5,732 bases of DNA from Dethiosulfovibrio sp. (GTDB lineage: Bacteria > Synergistota > Synergistia > Synergistales > Dethiosulfovibrionaceae). The notes below the pieces were generated by a model, which was given only the letters and a program-made list of their open reading frames with translations, did no database searches and was not told the DNA's origin. Shown piece after piece: positions 1 to 5,458 of this stretch. The stretch's first letter is position 1; every line of letters starts with the position of its first letter. The stretch covers positions 1-5,732 of the forward strand of contig JAQUTB010000129.1 of assembly GCA_028709985.1 (NCBI GenBank). Direction: 5' to 3'. The position numbers and the translations under genes are program-made.

Positions 1-352
1 CCGATCTCAGGCCAAGCCTGGCGAAGGCTAGGGACATGGACCCTATGGCCGGCACGATCTCCAGTTCCTCCTTTGGCACAGCCGAGGCCAGGGAGGTCCC
101 TAGGCTGTAAAAACAGGGATCCCCGGAGACCAAAACGGCGATTTTCTCCTCCGATGCCCTGCTCTTTATGATCTCCAGGCAGGTTCCGTATCCTCCCTGA
201 AGGGGGATCAGCTTTTTGCCGTCCAGATCCTTGAACATATCCAGAAGCCTCGGGGCCCCTATGAGGGTGTGGGACGAGCCCACGATCCTGGACGCCAGGG
301 GGATCATGTAGTCCATAGACGGTGGAACCCCTACGACGTAAACTTTTTCCAT
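1..352 (-). CDS. cbiE: CbiE, cobalt-precorrin-7 C5-methyltransferase (partial, 3' end beyond window)
   Basis: N-terminal 117 codons of a tetrapyrrole (SAM-dependent) methylase of the CbiE type, a cytoplasmic enzyme that methylates the corrin ring at C5; its partner CbiT does C15 methylation and decarboxylation. Seen in the sequence: a start reading MEKVYVVGVPPS, a GAPRLLDMF segment matching the family G-x-x-R-h-L stretch, and VSGDPCFYSLGTSLAS at about residues 75-90, the family's signature GDPxFYS block. The start at 352 has a good ribosome binding site (GGAGGA about 7 bases upstream, inside cbiD), and the gene overlaps the cbiD end by 22 bases, implying translational coupling. Odd point: the first loop reads GVPPS where most family members have a GxGPG glycine-rich motif. 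Whether it is a lone CbiE (about 200 aa) or a CbiE-CbiT fusion (about 400 aa) cannot be told here. The position directly after cbiC-cbiD supports the call. Confidence 0.87.
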   Translation of the reverse strand, partial: MEKVYVVGVPPSMDYMIPLASRIVGSSHTLIGAPRLLDMFKDLDGKKLIPLQGGYGTCLEIIKSRASEEKIAVLVSGDPCFYSLGTSLASAVPKEELEIVPAIGSMSLAFARLGLRS

Positions 353-1464
353 CGGTCTTCCTCCATAAGATCCTCGGGCCAGGCGCTCAGGACGTTCCCC
401 GCCAGGTCCGTCAGGATGACCCCTATCTCCATCTCCTGGTCAAGGAGGTCCGCCATCCTCTCGCCGGACCGTCGGGCTAGGTGGTAAAGTGCCTCATCCA
501 GGCCCTCCCTTTGGAGTATGGCCACCGCGGCCTCGGCGAGCTTCAGGTCCAGTATCTCCCTGATGGTCTCAGCGGACGCCCCACAGGCTCCTGCCCAGGC
601 CGCTATTGTCTCCAGCCGCCCGTCGCCGGAACGGTAGTTGGTGTCGAATATGCCCGCCGCGACTTTGGACAGCTTGCCTATATGACCCACCACCAGGGCC
701 TTTTTTATTCCCTCCGCCCGACACCTTTCCAGGGTGTAGCCTACCTTGTCTCCGGTCTTGACGGTCTTGCCTAAGTCGATGGAATAGCGCTCCGACAGCA
801 GCCTCTCCCCGATATAGCCCAGAGGGAGGTACATAGGGCCGTCCCCCACCTCCTTTGCCGCCACCTTCACGTAGAGGTCTATGGACGCCTCCCAGGCGGC
901 GGTGGACTTGGGCTCCACAACGCCGGTGGTCCCTATTATGGAGATGCCCCCCTCTATGCCGAGCCTGGGGTTCCAGGTCTTTTTTGCCAGTTCCTCGCCG
1001 TCGGGGATCCAGATCAACGCCTCAAGCCCTTTGCCCTCGGGAACCAGGCACGAGAGGTCTCGCTCAATCATCCTCCTGGGGGTCGGGTTTATGGCCCACT
1101 CTCCCGGCTGGACAGGGAGGCCCTGCTTGGTAACCTTACCGACCCCTACGCCGCCTTTTAAGATCACTCCCTCTTCGTCGGTGATCCTGACCGTGGCGCA
1201 GAAACGATGGCCGTCTGTGACGTCCGGGTCGTCGCCGGACCTCTTGACCACGCAACAGGATCCCCAGCCTGGCCCGGCGTTGAGGTCCGTGAGAGGTATC
1301 TCTATGTCCTCGCCGTTGGGCAGCGTCACCTCGACATACTCCACGGACACACCGGTCACGGCCATGATGGCCGCTCCCTTCGCCGCCGCCTGGGCGGAGG
1401 TACCGGAGGTGAATCCCCTCTGGAGATCCCCCACCTTGCCCAGTTTTTCCAGTGGGTCCATCAT
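331..1464 (-). CDS. cbiD: CbiD, cobalt-precorrin-5B C1-methyltransferase
   Basis: Transfers a methyl group from SAM to C1 of cobalt-precorrin-5B in the anaerobic cobalamin pathway; cytoplasmic. At 377 aa it is full length for the family (about 360-380). Visible conserved blocks: GFTSGTSAQAAAKGA near the N terminus (residues 17-31; family form GxTTGTCAAAAAKAA), VKRSGDDPDVTDG (74-86), NPRLGIEGGISIIGTTG (165-181) followed by VVEPKS, and GHIGKLSKVAAG (260-271) followed by IFDTNYRSGDGRLE. cbiD is the marker of the oxygen-independent route, since the aerobic route uses the unrelated CobF. It starts in a 4-base overlap with the cbiC stop (ATGA). Two ATGs stand in tandem at 1464 and 1461. The AGGAG at 1470-1466 is only one base from the first and four from the second, so the second Met (376 aa) may be the real start. 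Its 3' end overlaps cbiE. Confidence 0.96.
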   Translation of the reverse strand: MMDPLEKLGKVGDLQRGFTSGTSAQAAAKGAAIMAVTGVSVEYVEVTLPNGEDIEIPLTDLNAGPGWGSCCVVKRSGDDPDVTDGHRFCATVRITDEEGVILKGGVGVGKVTKQGLPVQPGEWAINPTPRRMIERDLSCLVPEGKGLEALIWIPDGEELAKKTWNPRLGIEGGISIIGTTGVVEPKSTAAWEASIDLYVKVAAKEVGDGPMYLPLGYIGERLLSERYSIDLGKTVKTGDKVGYTLERCRAEGIKKALVVGHIGKLSKVAAGIFDTNYRSGDGRLETIAAWAGACGASAETIREILDLKLAEAAVAILQREGLDEALYHLARRSGERMADLLDQEMEIGVILTDLAGNVLSAWPEDLMEEDRWKKFTS

Positions 1465-2093
1465 TCTCCTAGGGCCAGCTTTATGAGGGCGTTTACCGTG
1501 GCTGCGGCGACGGGGCTACCTCCTTTAGGTCCTGGGGCGGTTATGGAGGGATAGTCCAGGTCCATAAGCTCCTGATGGGACTCGGCGGCGCCTACGAATC
1601 CGATGGGCATACCTATCACCACCGCAGGGCAGACGTCTTTCGACTTTATCCTGTCTATGACCTCGAAAAGGGCGGTAGGGGCGTTGCCTATGGCCACGAT
1701 GGCGCCGTCCATGTGGGCAACCGCCTTTCTCATGGCCATTTGGGACCTGGTGGCGTTCTCCGTGGCCTTTGCCATATTCGCCACGTCTGGGTCGTTTAGG
1801 AAAGTCAGGACCTCCCCTCCCAGCCTTGATAGCCCTTCCTTTCTTATGCCAGCTCTCACCATCTCCACGTCGGTTATGACCGGCTTTCCAGCCTTGAGGG
1901 CCGCTATAGCCGACTCTATAGCTTTAGGGTGGATATAGAGGCTCTTCCCGAAGTCCACGTCGGCGGTGGCGTGGGCGACCCTGGTCACTATGGCCAGTTC
2001 CTCCTCGGTGCCCTGAAAGGGGCCCATCTTCTCCTGAAGTATCCTGAAGCTCTTTGCCTCTATGTCCGATGGAGCCATAAATCTCTTATACAT
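1461..2093 (-). CDS. cbiC: CbiC, cobalt-precorrin-8 methylmutase
   Basis: Catalyses the shift of the C11 methyl group to C12, converting cobalt-precorrin-8 to cobyrinate; cytoplasmic (CbiC/CobH family, usual length about 200-220 aa, here 210). Seen: RVAHATADVDF at residues 38-48, with His41 at the place of the family's catalytic histidine; TDVEMVRAGI (74-83); GAIVAIGNAPTAL (130-142); GMPIGFVGAAES (161-172); and GPKGGSPVAAATVNALI (188-204), all characteristic of the family. The start at 2093 is set by AGGAGG at 2105-2100 with a 6-base spacer, immediately after the riboswitch terminator. It is the first gene of the riboswitch-controlled unit and overlaps cbiD by 4 bases. No oddities in the reading frame. 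Confidence 0.96.
   Translation of the reverse strand: MYKRFMAPSDIEAKSFRILQEKMGPFQGTEEELAIVTRVAHATADVDFGKSLYIHPKAIESAIAALKAGKPVITDVEMVRAGIRKEGLSRLGGEVLTFLNDPDVANMAKATENATRSQMAMRKAVAHMDGAIVAIGNAPTALFEVIDRIKSKDVCPAVVIGMPIGFVGAAESHQELMDLDYPSITAPGPKGGSPVAAATVNALIKLALGE
1466..1470 (-). promoter_or_regulatory. cbiD ribosome binding site (bears on start choice)
   Basis: AGGAG lies inside the last codons of cbiC. Spacing is 1 base to the ATG at 1464 and 4 bases to the ATG at 1461. Both are short; the second fits ribosome placement better. Because the cbiC stop overlaps the first ATG, initiation may be by ribosomes re-starting after cbiC. Confidence 0.55.
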
Positions 2094-2099
2094 TTCATA

Positions 2100-2105
2100 C
2101 CTCCT
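2100..2105 (-). promoter_or_regulatory. cbiC ribosome binding site
   Basis: AGGAGG, 6 bases before the cbiC ATG. It lies just past the T-run of the terminator and is not part of the terminator hairpin, so riboswitch control here looks transcriptional rather than by hiding the ribosome site. Confidence 0.8.
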
Positions 2106-2135
2106 AAATAAAAAGGCGGACCCTCAAGGTCCGCC
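2106..2135 (-). terminator. Intrinsic terminator, expression platform of the cobalamin riboswitch
   Basis: On the minus strand a perfect 8-bp GC-rich stem, GGCGGACC (2135-2128) and GGTCCGCC (2122-2115), closes a TTGAG loop and is followed by TTTTTATTT (2114-2106). It sits 3 bases after the aptamer's closing helix and just before the cbiC ribosome site. This is the usual layout of a ligand-induced premature terminator: cobalamin binding should favour the hairpin and stop transcription before cbiC. As an inverted repeat it could also form on the plus strand, but that side has no matching T-run and no gene. Confidence 0.9.
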
Positions 2136-2138
2136 TCC

Positions 2139-2272
2139 AGACGCCTGAACCTCGCAGGTCTTTAAACAGCCTCTTTTCCCCAGATCTGGCTCACTCCAAG
2201 ATGGAGTTCACAGTGGCGGGTCCGCGCCGGAATTGCACCGGTCTTCCGAGAGAATCGAGGCTTTTCGTGTCT
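2139..2272 (-). ncRNA. Cobalamin riboswitch aptamer (compact form)
   Basis: On the minus strand the conserved cobalamin-aptamer core is plain: GGAAGACCGG (2247-2238), the P4 helix CCGG/CCGG (2241-2238 with 2230-2227) around TGCAATT, the P5 hairpin GCG-GACC-CGC (2225-2216), and the invariant CCCGCCACTGTGA (2220-2208). A short hairpin follows (ACTCCA 2207-2202 with TGGAGT 2198-2193), then an AGCC/GGCT arm (2191-2188 with 2171-2168), then the B12-box end GACCTGCG (2160-2153). The closing helix pairs AGCCTCG (2262-2256) with CGAGGTT (2154-2148), extended by AGAC (2272-2269) with GTCT (2142-2139). At about 134 nt it is smaller than the well-known btuB type. It lies between cbiA and cbiC, directly ahead of an intrinsic terminator, so it should repress cbiC-cbiD-cbiE when cobalamin is abundant. 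Confidence 0.93.
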
Positions 2273-2287
2273 TAGGTACATCGGAAA

Positions 2288-2315
2288 ATGATAGGGCCTT
2301 CCGGCCATTTGTCAA
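2288..2315 (-). promoter_or_regulatory. Sigma70-type promoter for the riboswitch-cbiCDE transcript
   Basis: A perfect -35 TTGACA (2315-2310), a 16-base spacer and a 5-of-6 -10 TATCAT (2293-2288) would place transcription start near 2281, about 10 bases before the outermost paired base of the aptamer. That spacing is what an aptamer leader should have. The -35 box contains the TGA stop codon of cbiA. The spacer holds a short inverted repeat, GGCC-ggaa-GGCC (2306-2295). Confidence 0.75.
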
Positions 2316-3691
2316 ACCCTGTTGGCCTTTTTTTGCCACTCCAGGGCTGAGGATATGAACGATTCGACTATGGACAGGTCGCTGGCGAAGTGTACGTGGA
2401 GGTAGCTGGCCAGGACGTTTTTGTAGGCCAGACCCTCCATAGTGTCGGTTTCCCCCTTTGTCAGCCTCAGGGCCCAGGAGGTATCCTCCGGTCCCTCGTA
2501 GGAGGACCAGTGAAACACGTGGCCTTTTATCCCTCTGCCCTTGGGGCCCAGCAAGGTCTCCCTCAGGGTCTCCCCATGGCAGTATCCCAGGGCCCGGAGC
2601 CTTTTGCCCATCGATACCTTGCCGGGGAATATCCCCACCATAGATCTGTCCACTCCGTCGGGGGTCTCTATTCTGTCCACCAGGTACATGAGGCCTCCGC
2701 ACTCGGCGAAGATAGGCATGCCTAGCTGGGCCTTCTTCAGGATGTCCTCCCTCATGGTTGGGTTGGACTCCAGCTCCTCAGCGGTCAGCTCAGGAAAGCC
2801 CCCCCCTATATAGACCGCCGACGCCTCAGGGAGGCTGGAATCCTCCAGAGGGCTGAAGGGGACTATCTCCGCCCCCATGTGGGACAGAATGTCCAGGTTG
2901 TCCTGATAGTAGAAGTGGAAGGCCCTGTCCATCGCCACAGCAACCTTGACCTTCTCCCTGATCTTAACGGTGGAGAATATGTCTCTGCGATGTTCCGGGT
3001 AGGCCTCGGAGGATCGGGCGATCTTCAGCAGTTCGTCCAGGTCTATATTATCCTCGACTAAACTGGACAGCCTGTCCAGCCCCGGCGTCTCCATCTCCCA
3101 GGCCGGGACCAGCCCCAGATGTCTTTCCGGCAGGGAAATCGATTCGTCCCTCGGGATGTACCCCAGCACCGCCACCTTCGTGGAGGACTGGATCGCCTCT
3201 TTTATCATGTCGAAGTGTCTGGGACTGCCTATTCTGTTCAGTATCACCCCTGCCACGTTCACCGATCGGTCGAAGGACGCGAAGCCGTGGACCACCGCGG
3301 CGGCGCTTCTGGCCATGGACCTAGCGTCCACCACCAGCACAACCGGCGTCCTTGATATCCTGGCCAGGCTGGCCGCGCTCCCTCGGTCGTCAAGTCCGGT
3401 AGCTCCGTCGAATAGCCCCATGACCCCCTCCACCAGGGACAGGTCCATTCCCTCCGAAGATCGGTGGAAGAGCTCCAGCAGTGGGTCCTGGTCTATGAGC
3501 ATAGAGTCCAGGTTTCGACAGGGCCGACCTGAGGCCACCGAGTGATAGCCTGGGTCGATGTAGTCCGGTCCGGTCTTGAAGGTCTGGACCTCAAGTCCCC
3601 TTTTTCTCAGGGCCGAGGCTATGCCCATCACCACGGTGGTCTTTCCCGAGCCGCTGTGGGTTCCTGCCACGATTATCCTGGGAAATGTCAT
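2312..3691 (-). CDS. cbiA: CbiA, cobyrinate a,c-diamide synthase (glutamine-hydrolysing)
   Basis: ATP- and glutamine-dependent amidation of the a and c acetate side chains of cobyrinate; cytoplasmic. Two domains are visible in 459 aa, a normal length. The N-terminal dethiobiotin-synthetase-like ATPase domain has a P-loop GTHSGSGKT (residues 10-18), FKTGPDYIDPGYH (38-50) and VEGVMGLFDGATG (87-99). The C-terminal class I glutamine amidotransferase domain has AVYIGGGFPEL (292-302), FAECGGLMYL with the expected nucleophile Cys331, GHVFHWSSYEG (390-400) and SYLHVHF (429-435), which supplies the catalytic histidine. The GPDYIDP block and this domain order separate it from CobQ (cobyric acid synthase), whose closest motifs differ. 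Its ATG overlaps the cobO stop by 4 bases, with only a weak upstream GGGATGG ribosome site, suggesting coupling to cobO. Its stop codon doubles as part of the next promoter. Confidence 0.95.
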   Translation of the reverse strand: MTFPRIIVAGTHSGSGKTTVVMGIASALRKRGLEVQTFKTGPDYIDPGYHSVASGRPCRNLDSMLIDQDPLLELFHRSSEGMDLSLVEGVMGLFDGATGLDDRGSAASLARISRTPVVLVVDARSMARSAAAVVHGFASFDRSVNVAGVILNRIGSPRHFDMIKEAIQSSTKVAVLGYIPRDESISLPERHLGLVPAWEMETPGLDRLSSLVEDNIDLDELLKIARSSEAYPEHRRDIFSTVKIREKVKVAVAMDRAFHFYYQDNLDILSHMGAEIVPFSPLEDSSLPEASAVYIGGGFPELTAEELESNPTMREDILKKAQLGMPIFAECGGLMYLVDRIETPDGVDRSMVGIFPGKVSMGKRLRALGYCHGETLRETLLGPKGRGIKGHVFHWSSYEGPEDTSWALRLTKGETDTMEGLAYKNVLASYLHVHFASDLSIVESFISSALEWQKKANRV

Positions 3692-4200
3692 CGTTCGATT
3701 CCATCCCTGGCTGGGACTCCCGAGCGGTAATGGTGTTTGACCTCGACCATCTCCGTGACCACGTCTGCCATGGCGATGATCTCCTCCGTGGCACCTCTGC
3801 CGGTAAGGATAAGCTCCGTGTTGTTCCCCTTACCCTCTATGAGGCCCTTGACCTCCGAGATGGACAGCAGACCGGTGGATAGGGCGACTATTATCTCGTC
3901 CGCCACCACCATGTCGTGGTCCTTCACTGCGGCGGTTAATTTTTTAAGGCCCTTGAGCGCCCATTGTCTGTCCTCGTCGGTCATAGGGCTCCCTATGGCC
4001 CTTTCCCTCCCATAAAGCTCTACCTCGATCGGCAGGCCCGATCGCTCCAGGGCCATTATCTCTCCCGATTTTTCGGTCTTCAAAAACTGGCCTATATAGA
4101 CGGAAAAACCTCTGCCTAAAGCCCTGACCGCCTGACCTACGGCGGCGGTGGTCTTCCCCTTGCCGTTTCCGGTGTTCAAGGACGTGTATCCTCTCTCCAT
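3688..4200 (-). CDS. cobO: Corrinoid (cob(I)yrinate a,c-diamide) adenosyltransferase, CobO/BtuR family
   Basis: Transfers the adenosyl group of ATP to the reduced cobalt of corrinoids, making the Co-C bond of coenzyme B12; cytoplasmic. Seen in 170 aa: the family's unusual P-loop GNGKGKTT (residues 11-18), a VVADEIIVAL strand with an acidic pair (Asp101-Glu102) in the Walker-B-like place, LTGRGA (132-137), ADVVTEMVEVKHHYRSG (145-161) and an ending GVPARDGIE close to the family's G-x-x-A-R-x-G-I-E tail. It lacks the N-terminal extension of enterobacterial BtuR, as is common in shorter homologues. The ATG at 4200 is preceded by AGGAG about 9 bases upstream. It is the first gene of the minus-strand cluster and overlaps cbiA, the enzyme that makes its likely substrate. 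Confidence 0.94.
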   Translation of the reverse strand: MERGYTSLNTGNGKGKTTAAVGQAVRALGRGFSVYIGQFLKTEKSGEIMALERSGLPIEVELYGRERAIGSPMTDEDRQWALKGLKKLTAAVKDHDMVVADEIIVALSTGLLSISEVKGLIEGKGNNTELILTGRGATEEIIAMADVVTEMVEVKHHYRSGVPARDGIER

Positions 4201-4258
4201 GTGGGATAACTCCTTCCCTTAGAGTTTCAACGTGGATCGACCTGTTTTCGTTGGGGTT

Positions 4259-4267
4259 ATTCTACCA
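4259..4267 (-). promoter_or_regulatory. Candidate extended -10 promoter for cobO-cbiA
   Basis: TGGTAGAAT on the minus strand is a TGn extended -10 with a 5-of-6 hexamer. A start near 4252 would leave a leader of about 50 bases before the cobO ATG. No convincing -35 is seen at 16-18 bases upstream, where an inverted repeat lies instead. No riboswitch core is present in this leader. Confidence 0.4.
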
Positions 4268-4277
4268 GAGAAATATG

Positions 4278-4299
4278 GATAGCTGGTCGGTGAGCTATC
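4278..4299. repeat. Inverted repeat in the divergent promoter region
   Basis: Perfect 7-base arms GATAGCT (4278-4284) and AGCTATC (4293-4299) around an 8-base centre. It overlaps the -35 position of the candidate cobO promoter and lies upstream of the gldA promoter region, so it could be an operator. There is no T-run, so it is not a terminator. Confidence 0.45.
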
Positions 4300-4304
4300 G
4301 ACAG

Positions 4305-4332
4305 TTAGCCCAGTGTTCCTGTAAACTATGAT
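4305..4332 (+). promoter_or_regulatory. Candidate gldA promoter
   Basis: The -10 candidate TATGAT (4327-4332, 5 of 6) has only a weak -35 TTAGCC (4305-4310) at 16 bases. A second -10-like hexamer, TATAGT (4336-4341), overlaps the palindrome just downstream. A weak -35 would fit an activator-dependent promoter, but this is tentative. Confidence 0.35.
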
Positions 4333-4350
4333 GGATATAGTATCCATAGT
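4325..4350. repeat. Palindrome overlapping the gldA promoter (candidate operator)
   Basis: Perfect arms ATGGATA (4331-4337) and TATCCAT (4341-4347) flank a 3-base centre. The flanking ACT (4325-4327) and AGT (4348-4350) extend the pairing past a 3-base bulge. The same ATGGATA word recurs as a direct copy at 4275-4281. It lies 20-45 bases before the gldA ATG and covers the probable -10/start site, a place typical of a repressor operator. It could instead form a short RNA hairpin in the leader. Confidence 0.45.
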
Positions 4351-4369
4351 CTGAAAGGGAGGGAACTAA

Positions 4370-5458
4370 ATGCAGAAGATTCTCATAGCACCAGGAAGAT
4401 ACGTCCAAGGGGCGGGAGCCTGCGAGAAATCGGGGGCTCAGGTCGCTTTGTTGGGCAAAAACGCCCTTGTCATCGGTGGCAAAAGGGGCCTCGACTCGGT
4501 CAGGGAGTCCATGAAGGCCAGCTTCGAGGCCAACTCTGTGGCTTTCATAGAGGAGCCATTCGGTGGGGAGTGCTGTAACGCGGAGATAGAGAGAATAGCC
4601 TCGATCGCTGAGGGCAAGGGGTCGGACGTCATAGTGGCGGTAGGCGGTGGAAAGGCACTGGATACCGGCAAGATGGTTGCTTTAAAGCTATCCGTCCCTG
4701 TGGTTGTGGTCCCCACCATCGCGGCCACCGACGCCCCATGTAGCGCCCTCTCGGTCATCTACACCGAGGAGGGGATGTTCGAGAGCTACCAGTTCCCCCC
4801 CAGTCCCAACATGGTCATAGTGGACACCGCCATAGTGGCGAAGGCTCCCACAAGGCTTTTGGTCTCCGGCATGGGGGACGCCCTTGCTACGTGGTTTGAG
4901 GCTGAGGCCTGTTCCAGGACAAAGTCGGCCAACATGCCCGGAGGGGTCGCCACCGAGGCTGCCCTGGCCCTGGCTAGGCTTTGCTACGACCAGCTAATAG
5001 AGTACGGTTACGAGGCCAAAATCGCCTGCGACGCCGACGCCGTTACCCCTGCGCTGGAGAGGATTGTCGAGGCTAACACCCTGCTGTCCGGCATAGGCTT
5101 CGAGAGCGGCGGTCTCGCAGCGGCCCACTCGATCCACAACGGCATGACCGCCATAGAGGAGATGCACCATATGTACCACGGCGAGAAGGTGTCCTTCGGA
5201 ACCCTCACCCAGCTTGTTTTGCAGGATTCCCCCAGGGAAGTGCTTGAGGAGGTCCTGGACTTCTGCGTCTCCGTCGGCCTCCCGATCACCTTCGCTCAGT
5301 TGGGCTTGAAGGAGCCCTCAAGAGAGAAGATAATGGCCGCGGCGACCATGGCCACGGCCCCGGGGGAGACGATCCACAACCTGCCATGGAAGGTTACAGC
5401 TGAGGACGTAGCCGACGCCATGATGGCCGCCGACGCGTTAGGAAGGGAATGGCTCTGA
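4370..5458 (+). CDS. gldA: GldA-type glycerol dehydrogenase (NAD-dependent, zinc)
   Basis: Oxidises glycerol to dihydroxyacetone with NAD+, or runs in reverse on dihydroxyacetone and related hydroxyketones; cytoplasmic, iron-containing-alcohol-dehydrogenase superfamily but zinc-dependent. At 362 aa it matches the usual 360-370. Seen: an N-terminal nucleotide-binding half with VGGGKALDTGK (residues 91-101), VPTIAATDAPCSALSVIY (114-131), then the C-terminal helical half with metal ligands placed as in characterised GldA: Asp170 in GMGDALATWFEA, His253 in AAHSIHNG and His270 in MYHGEKV. The ATG follows GGGAGGG (4357-4363) with a 6-base spacer. It is divergent from the cobalamin cluster and overlaps the next gene by 10 bases. 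The true substrate may differ, as this family also includes enzymes for other small diols and hydroxyketones. Confidence 0.93.
   Translation: MQKILIAPGRYVQGAGACEKSGAQVALLGKNALVIGGKRGLDSVRESMKASFEANSVAFIEEPFGGECCNAEIERIASIAEGKGSDVIVAVGGGKALDTGKMVALKLSVPVVVVPTIAATDAPCSALSVIYTEEGMFESYQFPPSPNMVIVDTAIVAKAPTRLLVSGMGDALATWFEAEACSRTKSANMPGGVATEAALALARLCYDQLIEYGYEAKIACDADAVTPALERIVEANTLLSGIGFESGGLAAAHSIHNGMTAIEEMHHMYHGEKVSFGTLTQLVLQDSPREVLEEVLDFCVSVGLPITFAQLGLKEPSREKIMAAATMATAPGETIHNLPWKVTAEDVADAMMAADALGREWL

Noticed and set aside
881..1486. Plus-strand open frame of 201 codons
   Set aside because: Lies antisense within cbiD; its translation is low-complexity Pro/Ser-rich and resembles no family, while the minus-strand frame has full CbiD motifs.
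2294..2307. GGCC-ggaa-GGCC hairpin as a terminator after cbiA
   Set aside because: Only a 4-bp stem with no clear T-run; better read as the spacer of the TTGACA/TATCAT promoter.
2208..2702. Minus-strand open frame of 164 codons
   Set aside because: Out of frame within the 3' part of cbiA and running into the riboswitch core; Arg/Gly/Pro-rich shadow with no ribosome site or family motifs.
3156..3545. Plus-strand open frame of 129 codons
   Set aside because: Antisense to the P-loop domain of cbiA, Ser/Thr/Pro-rich, no recognisable motif.
2312..3691. cbiA read as cobyric acid synthase (CobQ/CbiP)
   Set aside because: The FKTGPDYIDPGYH block and total length fit CbiA/CobB; both families share the amidotransferase domain, which explains the partial likeness.
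4298..4327. Alternative gldA promoter TCGACA (4298-4303) with TAAACT (4322-4327)
   Set aside because: Reasonable -35 but a 4-of-6 -10 at an 18-base spacer; not better than the TATGAT candidate, and neither can be proved from sequence.
4201..4369. Second cobalamin riboswitch ahead of cobO
   Set aside because: The fragment GGCTAACTGTCG (4309-4298, minus strand) loosely recalls the aptamer core, but P4, P5, the B12 box and a terminator are all missing.
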